The notes under the pieces were generated by a model that was not told the origin of the DNA, did not search any database, and saw only the letters and a program-made list of their open reading frames with translations. Shown here one piece after another: positions 7,657-17,143 of a stretch of 64,000 bases of DNA (position 1 is its first letter; each line of letters starts with the position of its first letter). Source of the stretch: Halorubellus salinus (GTDB taxonomy: Archaea > Halobacteriota > Halobacteria > Halobacteriales > Natrialbaceae); NCBI RefSeq assembly GCF_020567525.1, contig NZ_JAJCVI010000005.1:62001-126000 (forward strand), given 5' to 3'. The position numbers were made by a program, and so were the translations under genes.

Positions 7657-10600
7657 ATGGAACGGTTCGAGGAGGTCGCGGACCAGTACGACCCCGACGC
7701 GGTCGAGGACCGCGTGTTCGAGCACTGGGACGCGGTCGACGCCTACGAGCAGACACGACGCCACCGCGAGGGCGAGGAGACGTTCTTCTTCGTCGACGGC
7801 CCGCCGTACACGTCGGGGGCGGCGCACATGGGGACGACGTGGAACAAGACCCTGAAGGACGCGTTCATCCGGTACTATCGGATGCAGGGGTTCGACGTCA
7901 CCGACCGTCCGGGCTACGACATGCACGGGCTCCCCATCGAGACGAAGGTCGAGGAGCAACTCGGGTTCGAGAACAAGAAGGACATCGAGGAGTTCGGCGT
8001 CGAGAACTTCATCGAGGAGTGCAAGGCGTTCGCCGACGACCAGTTGGAGGGCCTCCAGGAGGACTTCCAGAGCTTCGGCGTCTGGATGGACTGGGAGAAC
8101 CCCTACAAGACCGTGAATCCGGAGTACATGGAGGCGGCGTGGTTCGGGTTCGAGAAGGCTCACGAGCGCGGGCTCGTCGAGCAAGGCCAGCGCTCGATCA
8201 ACCAGTGTCCGCGCTGCGAGACCGCCATCGCGAACAACGAGGTCGAGCGTCACGACGTCCACAAGCCAGCGATCTACGTGAAGTTCCCGCTGGTGGGCGA
8301 GGAGGGTAACCTCGTCATCTGGACGACGACGCCGTGGACGATCCCCGCGAACACGTTCGTCGCGGTCGACCCCGACGGCGAGTACGCGAAAGTGCGCGCG
8401 GAGACGGGTGACGGCGACGGCGACGTCCTGTGGGTGTCCGCGAGTCAGGTCGAGGCCGTCCTGAAGGCCGGTCGCTACGAGGACTACGAGGTCCTCGAGG
8501 AGCGCGACGCCGACGAGATGGTCGGTATGGAGTACGAGCACCCGCTCGGCGAGGAGGTCCCCGACCACCCGCAGGGCGAGGGCGCCGGCGAGGTCTACAC
8601 CGCGGAGTACGCGGACGCCGGCGACAAGTCCGGGATGGTGCACTCCGCGCCCGGGCACGGTGAGGAGGACTTCGAGCGCGGCCGCGAGCTCGACCTCGAG
8701 ATCTTCTGTCCGGTCGGGAGCGACGGCACGTACGGCGAGGCCGGTGGGAAGTACGCCGGGCAGTTCGTGCGTGACGCGAACGCGGACGTCATCGCGGACC
8801 TCGACGCGAAGGGCGCCCTGCTCGCGCACGACGAGCACTACCTCGTCGAGGGCGAAGGGAAGTGCTGGCGCTGTGACACCGACATCGTTCGCCTCGTCAC
8901 CGACCAGTGGTTCATCACGGTCTCGGACATCAAAGAGGAGCTCCTGGCGAACATCGAGGACTCGGAGTGGTATCCCGCGGACGCCAGGGACAACCGCTTC
9001 AAGGACTTCGTCGAGGGGTCGCCGGACTGGAACGTCTCTCGACAGCGGTACTGGGGCATCCCCATCCCCATCTGGACGTGCGACGACGAGGACTGCGACC
9101 ACCTGAACGTCGTGGATACGCGCGAGACGCTCGCCGACCGCGTGCATCAGGACGTCGACCCCGACGCGGTCGACCTCCACAAGCCGACCGTCGACGACCT
9201 GACGATGGACTGCGCGGGCTGTGGGAGCGAAGCGACCCGCGTCCCGGACGTGTTCGACGTCTGGCTCGACTCCTCGGTCGCGTCCTGGGGTACCCTCGAC
9301 TATCCCGAGGACGACTCGCAGTTCGACGAGCTCTGGCCGGCGGACCTCATCATGGAGGCTCACGACCAGACGCGCGGCTGGTTCTGGAGCCAGCTCGGTA
9401 TGGGGACCGCCGCGTTCGGCGAGATCCCCTACGAGGAGGTCCTCATGCACGGGTGGGCGCTCATGCCCGACGGCCGGACGATGTCGAAGTCCAAGGGCAT
9501 CCTCGTCGACCCGCAGGAGGTCATCGACGACTACGGCGTCGACCCGATGCGGGCGTTCCTCCTCAGCCAGAACCCGCAGGGGAGCGACATGAAGTTCTCG
9601 TGGGACGGCATGGACAACGTCTCGCGCGACCTGAACATCCTCTGGAACGTCTTCCGGTTCCCGCTGCCGTACATGGAGATGGACGACTTCCAGCCCGGCG
9701 ACGAGGACCTCATCCAGCTCGACACGCGCCTCGTCGACGAGTGGGTGCTCGCGCGCCTCCAGTCCGTCAAAGCCGAGATGACCGAGCACTGGGAGGCCCG
9801 TCGGCCGGACAAGGCCCTGAACGCGCTGCTCTCGTTCGTCACCGACGACGTGTCGCGGTTCTACGTGCAGGCGATCCGCGAGCGCGTCTGGGAGGAAGAG
9901 GAGAGCGAGAGCAAGCTCGCGGCGTACGCGACGGTCTACGAGGTCATGCACGAGGTCGTCGCGCTCCTCGCGCCGTACGCGCCGTTCATCGCGGACGAGA
10001 TGTACGGGACGCTCACGGGCGACAGCGGGTTCGATACCGTCCACATGCGCGACTGGCCCGAGGTCGAGGAGACGTGGGTCGATGCGGAACTCGAGGCCGA
10101 CGTCGAGGTCCTCCGAGCGATGGAGGAGGCGGGGGCGAACGCGCGCCAGCAGGCCGACCGGAAGCTCCGCTGGCCGGTGACGCGCGTCGTCGTCGCACCG
10201 AACGACGAGCGGACGTACGAGGCGGTCGACCGCCACCTGTCGCTGCTCGCCGAGCGGTTGAACGCGCGCGACGTCGAGCTCGTCGACCCCGGCGAGCAGT
10301 GGGGCGAGCTCGCGTACTCCGCTCGCGCGGACATGAGCGAGCTCGGGCCGGCGTTCGGCGACCGTGCCGGCGAGGTCATGCAGGCGTTGAACGACGCGCG
10401 CCTCGACGAGAAGGACCTCGAGACGCTCCGCGAGGTCGTCGGCGAACCCGACCTCGACGAGTCGATGGTGTCCTTCGAGTCGGAGACGCCCGACAGCGTC
10501 GCCGGGTCGACGTTCGAGGTCGACGGCGACACGAAGGGCGTCGTGTACGTGGACACGACGCTCACGGAGGACATCGAGAGCGAGGGGTACGCGCGCGAGG

Positions 10601-10842
10601 TCATCCGTCGCGTCCAGGAGATGCGCAAGGACCTCGAGCTGGACGTCGACGAGCAGGTCCGGTTGCACGTCGAGGTCGCCGACGACCGGATCGCGGGCCT
10701 CGTCGACCAGCACCGCGACCTCGTCGCCGAGGAGACCCGTGCGACGTTCGTCGAGGACGTCGACGCCGACGCCCGCGAGTGGGACGTCGAGGGGACGACG
10801 GTCACCATCGCGCTCGACCCGGTCGCCGAAGCCGAGGCCTGA
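7657..10842 (+). CDS. ileS: isoleucyl-tRNA synthetase
   Basis: This class I synthetase charges tRNA-Ile with isoleucine in the cytoplasm. The HIGH-type motif is PPYTSGAAHMG (about residues 48-58) and the KMSKS motif is TMSKSKG (about 608-614). The CP1 editing domain shows the WTTTPWT signature and a T-rich stretch near residues 227-240. Zn-type Cys pairs are visible in the CxxC-containing segments (QCPRCETAI, KCWRCDTD, CDDEDCDH, DCAGCGSE). At 1061 aa it has the length of archaeal/eukaryal-type IleRS. The C-terminal domain includes the RRVQEMRKDLELDVDEQV segment common to this group. Confidence 0.98.
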   Translation: MERFEEVADQYDPDAVEDRVFEHWDAVDAYEQTRRHREGEETFFFVDGPPYTSGAAHMGTTWNKTLKDAFIRYYRMQGFDVTDRPGYDMHGLPIETKVEEQLGFENKKDIEEFGVENFIEECKAFADDQLEGLQEDFQSFGVWMDWENPYKTVNPEYMEAAWFGFEKAHERGLVEQGQRSINQCPRCETAIANNEVERHDVHKPAIYVKFPLVGEEGNLVIWTTTPWTIPANTFVAVDPDGEYAKVRAETGDGDGDVLWVSASQVEAVLKAGRYEDYEVLEERDADEMVGMEYEHPLGEEVPDHPQGEGAGEVYTAEYADAGDKSGMVHSAPGHGEEDFERGRELDLEIFCPVGSDGTYGEAGGKYAGQFVRDANADVIADLDAKGALLAHDEHYLVEGEGKCWRCDTDIVRLVTDQWFITVSDIKEELLANIEDSEWYPADARDNRFKDFVEGSPDWNVSRQRYWGIPIPIWTCDDEDCDHLNVVDTRETLADRVHQDVDPDAVDLHKPTVDDLTMDCAGCGSEATRVPDVFDVWLDSSVASWGTLDYPEDDSQFDELWPADLIMEAHDQTRGWFWSQLGMGTAAFGEIPYEEVLMHGWALMPDGRTMSKSKGILVDPQEVIDDYGVDPMRAFLLSQNPQGSDMKFSWDGMDNVSRDLNILWNVFRFPLPYMEMDDFQPGDEDLIQLDTRLVDEWVLARLQSVKAEMTEHWEARRPDKALNALLSFVTDDVSRFYVQAIRERVWEEEESESKLAAYATVYEVMHEVVALLAPYAPFIADEMYGTLTGDSGFDTVHMRDWPEVEETWVDAELEADVEVLRAMEEAGANARQQADRKLRWPVTRVVVAPNDERTYEAVDRHLSLLAERLNARDVELVDPGEQWGELAYSARADMSELGPAFGDRAGEVMQALNDARLDEKDLETLREVVGEPDLDESMVSFESETPDSVAGSTFEVDGDTKGVVYVDTTLTEDIESEGYAREVIRRVQEMRKDLELDVDEQVRLHVEVADDRIAGLVDQHRDLVAEETRATFVEDVDADAREWDVEGTTVTIALDPVAEAEA

Positions 10843-10921
10843 ACTCGGCGACCCGCTGCGGTGCCCGCGTCCCGGGACGAGTTGGGACAAGAGTCTTTTC
10901 CGAACCGCCCGAACGACGGGT

Positions 10922-13102
10922 GTGTTCCGTCGGCTCGCGCTCGTCGTCGTTCTCGTCGTCTCGCTTCCAGCGGTCGCGACTGCTGGTGTCGGTACGTCCG
11001 CGACGCCACAGTCGGTCGACGCACGCACCGATGCGGTCGTGCGGACCGCTGTCGACCCGCTCGGGTCGACCGCGAGCGCGTCGACGGGAGTCGGTCCGGC
11101 CAGCGAGTCGACCGCAAGCGAGGGAGTCGATTCGGCCAGCGAGTCGAACGCGACCGCGGCGACGGAGACCATCCGTCGAACCGTCGAGCTGTCGCTGACA
11201 CCCGACGAACCGGGGTCGGTGCAGGCGGTGGTGACCTACGAGGTGCCCGACCCGGTGACGCGGCTCGAGGTGTCGCTCGGCGACGAGTCGACGGTCGTCG
11301 CCACCGACGGGTTCGAGCGACAGAGCGACGGCACGTACGCGTGGACGGAGTCGACGTCGACGCCGACGCTCGAGTTGCGCGTGGACGCGAACCGGACGTC
11401 CGGCGGTCGTCGCACCGCCGTCGACGCGTCCGGTAGCGGTGCGGCCGGGACCGGTGCGGCCGGGACCGGAGCGAGCGCGGACGGGTACGTGTTCGTGGAC
11501 GCCGGCCCGTGGGCGCTCGTGCAGGTGCCGCGCGTCGGGACGCGCTGGGGGTGGACGGGCGCGACCGACGTCGACCTGGAGAAGGACGCGGTCGTCGACG
11601 GCGCGGGTGCGACCGGCGGCGAGATGGCGTACCTCGGGCCCGTCGAGCGATACACCGCCGAGGGGCGCGGTGAACGGTTCGAGCTCGTCGTCCCCGAGCG
11701 CGCCGAGTTGAACGGGACGCCCCAGGCGGTCCTCGGGTCGCTGGTCGCGGCGAGCGACGACCTCCGCGTCGACGCGCGCAGCGAGGAGGTGTTCGTCATC
11801 GCCGCCCCCGAGGACGTCGACTGGGGGATCGCCGGCCTCCAGTTCGGCGAGGACGACGCGTGGGTGCTCGCCGGGTCGCCCGTCGACTCGCCGGACAGCG
11901 TGTGGATCCACGAGTACGTCCATACGCGCCAGGCGTTCGACACGACCGAGAGCGGCCGGTGGGTGACGGAGGCGACCGCGGACTACTACGCGGCGTTGCT
12001 CGCGTACGGGCAAGGGAACGCGAGCTACGCGGCGTTCCGCAGGCAGCTCGAGCGCGGCCAACGCGACCAGTACGACGACGACGTCCTGGCGTTCCCGCAG
12101 ACGTGGAGCAGCGGCGCGAACTACCTGAAGGGCGCGCTCGCGGCCGGCGCCATCGACCTCGCGATGCGCGAATCGACGAACAGTTCGGCGTCGTTCCAGA
12201 CGACGTTCCGGGCGTTGAACGCGTACAACGGGACGGTGTCGAACGACGTCGTCCTGGACGCCGTCGGTGACGGTGCGGGCGCGAACGTCCGCGCGTACGC
12301 GTCGGCGTTGACCCGGAGCGACCGGACCGCGGAGGCGTGGGACGAGCGCACGCACGAGCGGTACTTCGGCGTGCAACCGCCCGTGTTCGACGTCTCGGTC
12401 CCGGTCGCTGGCGTCGCCACCAGCGGTCCGTACGGCGAGCGGACGCTCGGGCGGACGCGGGCGACGGTGATCGCCGGCGAGACGCTCTCGGTGACGGTGG
12501 CGGTGACGAACGTCGGCTGGCAGGCAGGCACGTACACGACCGCGATGACGGTGAACGGGCAGCGGGTCGCCGTCCGCGAGGGCGAACTCGCGACGGGTGC
12601 GTCGACGACGGTCACGTTCGAGCAGGCGTTCGACGACCCGGGCACCTACCGGGTGCGTGCCGGCGGGCGAACGCTCGCGGTCGAGGTCGTCGAACCGCCG
12701 TCGCCGACCGTCGAGGACGTCTCGGTGCCGACGACGGTCGCGGCCGGCGAGGAGGTGACGCTGTCGTTTTCGGTCCGGAACGACGCCCCGGTGCCGGGGC
12801 GCGTGGTCGTCCCGGTCGCGCTCGACGGCGAGGTGCTCGCGAACGAGACGGTGCTCGTGCCCGCGGAGTCGAGCGTCCAGCGGACGTACACCATCTCGTT
12901 CGCCGGCTCCGGCGAGCAGGTCGTCAGCGTCCGCGACCAGACGGTGACCGTGCAGGTGACGGGCGCGACGACGACCGAGCGCACGTCGCAGGGCGGGGGG
13001 ACGACCGAGGAGTCGCTGCCGGTTCCCGGGTTCGGTGCGAGTGTCGCACTCGCGGCGCTCGCGGTGCTCGCTCTCGTCGCACTCGGTCGAGGACGCGACT
13101 AG
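10922..13102 (+). CDS. secreted, PGF-CTERM-anchored metallopeptidase-like protein
   Basis: The GTG start gives a Sec-type signal peptide (FRRLALVVVLVVSLPAVATAG). A Ser/Thr/Ala-rich spacer follows, then a domain with H330-E-Y-V-H334, and E350 in a W-x-x-E-x-x-A-x-Y pattern, which resembles gluzincin metallopeptidases although the His-to-Glu spacing is shorter than in family M1. About residues 480-690 contain two CARDB/immunoglobulin-like beta domains. The tail (VPGFG, a hydrophobic helix, then RGRD) is a PGF-CTERM signal, so archaeosortase processing and lipid anchoring to the cell surface are expected. The 726-aa protein stands alone, 79 bases after ileS. Protease activity is predicted only from the motif. 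Confidence 0.82.
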   Translation: MFRRLALVVVLVVSLPAVATAGVGTSATPQSVDARTDAVVRTAVDPLGSTASASTGVGPASESTASEGVDSASESNATAATETIRRTVELSLTPDEPGSVQAVVTYEVPDPVTRLEVSLGDESTVVATDGFERQSDGTYAWTESTSTPTLELRVDANRTSGGRRTAVDASGSGAAGTGAAGTGASADGYVFVDAGPWALVQVPRVGTRWGWTGATDVDLEKDAVVDGAGATGGEMAYLGPVERYTAEGRGERFELVVPERAELNGTPQAVLGSLVAASDDLRVDARSEEVFVIAAPEDVDWGIAGLQFGEDDAWVLAGSPVDSPDSVWIHEYVHTRQAFDTTESGRWVTEATADYYAALLAYGQGNASYAAFRRQLERGQRDQYDDDVLAFPQTWSSGANYLKGALAAGAIDLAMRESTNSSASFQTTFRALNAYNGTVSNDVVLDAVGDGAGANVRAYASALTRSDRTAEAWDERTHERYFGVQPPVFDVSVPVAGVATSGPYGERTLGRTRATVIAGETLSVTVAVTNVGWQAGTYTTAMTVNGQRVAVREGELATGASTTVTFEQAFDDPGTYRVRAGGRTLAVEVVEPPSPTVEDVSVPTTVAAGEEVTLSFSVRNDAPVPGRVVVPVALDGEVLANETVLVPAESSVQRTYTISFAGSGEQVVSVRDQTVTVQVTGATTTERTSQGGGTTEESLPVPGFGASVALAALAVLALVALGRGRD

Positions 13103-13135
13103 AAGCCCCTTCGGATCCGCGTCACGCCAGCGGCG

Positions 13136-13672
13136 TCACGCCCGTTCGACGTGGAACTCGCAGTGGTCCTCGCCGTCGCGCGTACACAACTCCTGGGTGA
13201 CCTCGCAGGGGTCGCCGAACGTCTCGCCGACGCCGATGATGATGCCCTCGCCGAGCGTGCAGAGGTCGCGCTCCGAGCGGAACTCGACGACTGCGACGTC
13301 CTCGCTCAGGCGTTCGGTGGTGACGTCTGGCGTCGTCGTCTCCGCGTTCTGCGCTTCGATCTGCTCGTAGATGCCCGGTAATCCCTCGAGGAGGTCGAAC
13401 GTCGACCAGTCGTCGCGGACGTGTGCTTTGAACGTCGAGAGCAGGTCGCCCGCGAGGAACGCACCGAAGTCCCGCTGGATCGCTGCTTCGTCGTGGCCGC
13501 TCATCTCGGCGATGACCGACAGCGACCGCGTGAGGTCCGTGTCCGGGTAGTGCGAGACCGGGAGGTAGAGCTTCGGGTCGATGTCCGCGCGCTCGAGGAC
13601 GTCGTCCCAGACGTCCTCGCCCATGTTCTCAGCGACGTACGTCTTCAGTGACTTGTGGAGGATTCCATGCAT
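13136..13672 (-). CDS. H-NOX (HNOB) fold protein, apparently without the heme histidine
   Basis: The 178-aa length, the start MHGILHKSLKTYVAENMGE and the C-terminal FRSERDLCTLGEGIIIGVGE block match the heme-NO-binding (HNOB) fold; FRSER corresponds to the heme-propionate motif Y-x-S-x-R with Phe for Tyr. In the helix that normally carries the proximal heme His the sequence is FDLLEGLPGIYEQIE, with no histidine. This points to a subfamily that keeps the fold but may not bind heme in the usual way. The C-terminus has three Cys (about residues 147-170) that might bind metal or respond to redox. No kinase, cyclase or chemotaxis gene lies beside it. A TATA box is present upstream. Confidence 0.8.
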   Translation of the reverse strand: MHGILHKSLKTYVAENMGEDVWDDVLERADIDPKLYLPVSHYPDTDLTRSLSVIAEMSGHDEAAIQRDFGAFLAGDLLSTFKAHVRDDWSTFDLLEGLPGIYEQIEAQNAETTTPDVTTERLSEDVAVVEFRSERDLCTLGEGIIIGVGETFGDPCEVTQELCTRDGEDHCEFHVERA

Positions 13673-13716
13673 GTTGCGTGCTCGACAGGCTAACTGTCAC
13701 CTACGTACGGCGACCA

Positions 13717-13727
13717 TATCTTAAAAC
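13717..13727 (-). promoter_or_regulatory. TATA box for the H-NOX-like gene
   Basis: On the minus strand it reads GTTTTAAGATA, 45-55 bases before the ATG at 13672, implying a 5' leader of roughly 20-25 bases. Confidence 0.55.
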
Positions 13728-13790
13728 ATTGGGGTGGATTCCACGATGACGGGCGGAACCCGTCGAACTGGGGTGGCGCGACCGGTGGCG

Positions 13791-14639
13791 CTAGAGGTGC
13801 TCGGCGACGGCGGGTGCGACGCTGACGACGCTCTGCGGGCGTTCGAGCGTGTCCGTGCCGACGATGCGGGAGACGCCCGCGCGGCGGAGTTTCGTGACGG
13901 CGTTCGCCGCGAACAGCGGGTGGACGGTCGCGACCGACACCGACGCGGCGTCGCGGTCGCGCAGCACCGCGATGGATTCGCTCATCGTCGACCCGGTGGC
14001 GACGATGTCGTCGACGACGACGACGTCCCGGTCGGCGACCGTGGCGTCACTCGGCGTGATATCGACCTCGTCGCCGCTGACGCGATGCTTCACGAAGTGG
14101 TCGGTCGCGCCGCGGCCGTACGCGTCCCGGACGGTCGTCGCGAGGTCGCACGCGCCCTCGTCGGGCGCGAGAAAGAGCGGGTCCACGAGGTCGTCGGGGA
14201 GCGGGTTCGCGAGCACGCCAGCGCCGTCCACGGCGGTCGCAGTCGGCTCGAAGAACTCGCAGACGGCCGTCTCGTGAGGGTTCACGGTGAGGACGCGGTC
14301 CGCGTTCGCCGAGAGCGCACCGGCGACGGCGCGCGCCGACACCGGGTCGCCCGGATCGAACGCCTCGTCCTGGCGCGCGTACCCCATGTACGGTAGGACG
14401 GTGACGACCTCGCTCGCGCCAGCTTCGCGCGCCGCGTCCTGGAGCTGCAGGCACTCCACGTGCGCGTCGCTGCTCGCGGTCGACGCAACCACGATAGCGC
14501 GGTCGGGCGCGACGTCGCCGACGTTCACCTTCAGTTCACCGTCCGGGAACCGCTCGTAGTCGACGAGCGCCAGCTCGTCGTCGAGTTCGCCCGCGAGCGC
14601 TGCCGCGAGCGACTGGGTGCTCGACCCACCGAATATCAT
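13791..14639 (-). CDS. prs: ribose-phosphate pyrophosphokinase
   Basis: This enzyme transfers pyrophosphate from ATP to ribose 5-phosphate to form PRPP for nucleotide, histidine and tryptophan synthesis. The PRPP-binding loop VVVDDIVATGST is near residue 195-206, and the flexible-loop/ATP region (LPYMGYARQDEAFDPGDP) is near 103-120. At 282 aa it matches the short archaeal form. It is read in the same direction as the beta-propeller gene upstream (73-base gap), which repeats an arrangement I recall from other haloarchaea. The rpiA start at the other end of the window would supply its substrate. Confidence 0.96.
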   Translation of the reverse strand: MIFGGSSTQSLAAALAGELDDELALVDYERFPDGELKVNVGDVAPDRAIVVASTASSDAHVECLQLQDAAREAGASEVVTVLPYMGYARQDEAFDPGDPVSARAVAGALSANADRVLTVNPHETAVCEFFEPTATAVDGAGVLANPLPDDLVDPLFLAPDEGACDLATTVRDAYGRGATDHFVKHRVSGDEVDITPSDATVADRDVVVVDDIVATGSTMSESIAVLRDRDAASVSVATVHPLFAANAVTKLRRAGVSRIVGTDTLERPQSVVSVAPAVAEHL

Positions 14640-14712
14640 GTTCGACGGGTCGACGCGGGCGCGTAAATCCGTTTTCTTTGCGCGCGAACGCCGTCGGACC
14701 GGACGCGTCGGT

Positions 14713-15570
14713 TCACTCCGTCGTGGTGCGGGCGACCGCCGCCGTCACGTCCCGGACGCCGAGTTCCTGGTGGCGCCAGCCGTCCGGGCCCTCCGCGGCG
14801 AACAGGCCGTCCGCCGAGACCGCGTAGACGGTGTCGCCGTACGCGACGTCGACGATTGGGCGGTCGAGTTGCGTGGTGTGCGTCCAGTCGCCGTCGTGGT
14901 GCGCGTACAGGACCTCGTCGGTGCCGGCGTGCGCACGTCCGAGTCGACCGTCTGCGGCGCCCGGGTCGCTCGCGACGAACCGGAAGTCGCCGTCGGCGAC
15001 GTCCATCCAGCCGTTCCCGAGCTGGAACAGGCCCTCGCTGGTCGTCGCGAGCGGCACCCCCGCCGCGGCGACGTCGGTCGCGCTCGCCAGCCCGGCGTGC
15101 CGGAGCGACCCGTCGAGCGCGCGGTAGACGCCGTCCGCGGTCGCGAGCAGGTCGCCGTCCATGCGCGCGACCGCCGTCAGCTCGCCGAGGTCCCGCCACT
15201 CGCCGTCGCGGTAGCGTGCGACCGCGCCGTCGTCGGTCGCCGCGAGCACGTCGTCGCCGTGGACCGCGACCGCCGACGCCGCCCCGAACCCCGTCTCCAC
15301 GAACCGCTCGCCACGATCGGGCGTAGTCGACCGCGCTCCGTCGCCCGCGTCCAGCAGGACTGCGTCGTCGGTCGCGACCGCCAGTCCCGCCGGCCCGCTC
15401 GCGACGTCCCGAGCCGTGCATCGTACCGCGAGCTCGAACTCGCCGACGCGCTCCTCGACCACCGACACGGCGACCACGCCCGTCGACGCGGCGACGTACA
15501 CGGTCGTCGAGCGCTCGTCGCCATCGTACACGCGCTTCTCGTCGATCCCGATGTCCTCGTCCGCACTCAT
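14713..15570 (-). CDS. haloarchaeal beta-propeller protein (HVO_0234-type)
   Basis: The sequence is a series of short four-strand-like blades (for example VYVAASTGVVAVSVVEE, DDVLAATDDGAVARYRDGEW, GDTVYAVSADGLFAAE), the hallmark of a beta propeller, without a signal peptide. The ATG at 15570 is preferred over an upstream in-frame GTG at 15594 because a GGTGGGTG stretch directly precedes it. Resemblance to the uncharacterised HVO_0234-type proteins encoded beside prs is from memory and not verified. The function is unknown; conserved linkage to prs suggests a role connected with PRPP or nucleotide metabolism, which is inference. Confidence 0.75.
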   Translation of the reverse strand: MSADEDIGIDEKRVYDGDERSTTVYVAASTGVVAVSVVEERVGEFELAVRCTARDVASGPAGLAVATDDAVLLDAGDGARSTTPDRGERFVETGFGAASAVAVHGDDVLAATDDGAVARYRDGEWRDLGELTAVARMDGDLLATADGVYRALDGSLRHAGLASATDVAAAGVPLATTSEGLFQLGNGWMDVADGDFRFVASDPGAADGRLGRAHAGTDEVLYAHHDGDWTHTTQLDRPIVDVAYGDTVYAVSADGLFAAEGPDGWRHQELGVRDVTAAVARTTTE

Positions 15571-15754
15571 CACCCACCCCTTCGGCGCGTCCACGTATCA
15601 AACCCCGCCCGGGAACGCCCACGGACGGCGGCGTCGCTCCCGCGGCGTCGCTCCCGCGTCGTCGCTCCCGCGTCGAGTGCGTGCCCTGCGAGCGCGTGAC
15701 GGACGCGAGCGGTAACGGAATCCCTTAGTCGACCCCGCGCAAGAAGGTACACGA

Positions 15755-17119
15755 ATGAAGGTATTCGGTTCCAGTGGGACGCGCGGCGTCGCCAACGACG
15801 AGTTGACGCCGGGGTTCGTGCTGCGCGTCGCGAAGGCCGCGGGCACGGCCTGGAGCGCGGAGCGCGTCGCCATCGCTCGGGACACGCGAGCGACGGGACG
15901 GATGCTCGCCGACGCCGCCGCGGCAGGGCTGGCGAGCGTCGGCGTGGACGTCGACCGCCTCGGCGTCGTCGCGACGCCGGGCGCGCAAGCGTACGCCGAA
16001 CGCGAAGGCGTCCCGGTCGTCATGATCACCGCGAGCCACAACCCGCCGGAGTACAACGGCGTGAAGCTCGTCGGCGCCGACGGCGTCGAACTCGCCGTCG
16101 AGGACCTCGAACGCGTCGAGGACGTCCTCGTCGGGGAGACGTTCGCGGCCGCCGACTGGGACGAGGTCGGCGACGAGACGCGGGTCGCTGACGCCCGCGA
16201 CCGCTACGTCGAGGAGCTGCTCGCGAGCGTGGACCGCGAGAAGATAGCGGACGCGGACCTGACGGTCGCGCTCGACCCCGGGCACGGCGCCGGCTGCCTC
16301 ACGAGCCCCGAGTTCTTCCGGCGACTCGGCTGCAAGGTCGTCACGGTGAACGCCCAGCCGGACGGGCACTTCCCGGGCCGCGACCCCGAGCCCGTCCCGA
16401 AGAACCTCGCGGACCTAGGACGACTCGTCCGGTCGACCGACGCCGACGTCGGCATCGCGCACGACGGCGACGCCGACCGCGCCATCTTCTACGACGAGCA
16501 CGGCGAGTACGTCGAGGGCGACGCCACCCTCGCCGCGCTCGCCGCTGCGAAACTCGAACCCGGCGACACCACCGTCTCCGCGGTGAACGTCTCCCAGCGG
16601 CTCGTCGACGTCGCCAACGACGCCGGCGCCACCCTGGAACTCACGCCCATCGGGTCGACGAACATCATCACGCGCATCGAGGAACTCCTCGCGGACGGCG
16701 AACACGTCCCCGTCGCCGGCGAAGGCAACGGCGGCATCTTCTTCCCCGACTACCGGCTCTCGCGGGACGGCGCGTTCATCGGCGCGCGCTTCCTCGAACT
16801 CGTCGCCGACCGCCCCGTCAGCGAGATCGTCGCCCCGTACGACGGCTACCACAACGTCCGCCGGAACCTCGACTACGACACCGAGGACGAGCGGAACGCG
16901 ATGCTCGACGCCGCCGAAGCCGTCGCCGCCGACGCCGACGCCGACCTGTCGACCATCGACGGCTACCGGCTCGACTACGGCGACGCGTGGGTGCTCGCCC
17001 GCCCGAGCGGCACCGAACCGCTCGTCCGCGTGTACGCCGAAGCCCGGACCGACGAGCGCGCGAACGAACTCGCGGACTTCGTCGTCGCCGAACTCGCGGA
17101 CGCACGCGACGCCGCCTGA
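15755..17119 (+). CDS. glmM: phosphoglucosamine mutase / phosphohexomutase
   Basis: An alpha-D-phosphohexomutase, interconverting hexose 6- and 1-phosphates for activated sugar synthesis (glycoprotein glycans, UDP-GlcNAc). The phosphoserine loop is TASHNP with S94, the Mg-binding loop is D237-G-D239-A-D241-R, the sugar-binding loop is GEGNGG (about residues 323-328) and the phosphate-binding loop is RPSGTEP near the C-terminus. The 454-aa length is normal. Whether glucosamine, glucose or mannose phosphate is the substrate cannot be settled from the sequence. It is transcribed divergently from the propeller gene. Confidence 0.93.
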   Translation: MKVFGSSGTRGVANDELTPGFVLRVAKAAGTAWSAERVAIARDTRATGRMLADAAAAGLASVGVDVDRLGVVATPGAQAYAEREGVPVVMITASHNPPEYNGVKLVGADGVELAVEDLERVEDVLVGETFAAADWDEVGDETRVADARDRYVEELLASVDREKIADADLTVALDPGHGAGCLTSPEFFRRLGCKVVTVNAQPDGHFPGRDPEPVPKNLADLGRLVRSTDADVGIAHDGDADRAIFYDEHGEYVEGDATLAALAAAKLEPGDTTVSAVNVSQRLVDVANDAGATLELTPIGSTNIITRIEELLADGEHVPVAGEGNGGIFFPDYRLSRDGAFIGARFLELVADRPVSEIVAPYDGYHNVRRNLDYDTEDERNAMLDAAEAVAADADADLSTIDGYRLDYGDAWVLARPSGTEPLVRVYAEARTDERANELADFVVAELADARDAA

Positions 17120-17143
17120 CGACCGTATCGAGAAGCAGTTCCT

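Noticed and set aside
7630-11172. A long reading frame (about 1180 codons) on the minus strand opposite ileS
   Set aside because: It is open only because G+C-rich codons keep the antisense frame clear of stops; the product lacks any domain and lies against a proven ileS gene.
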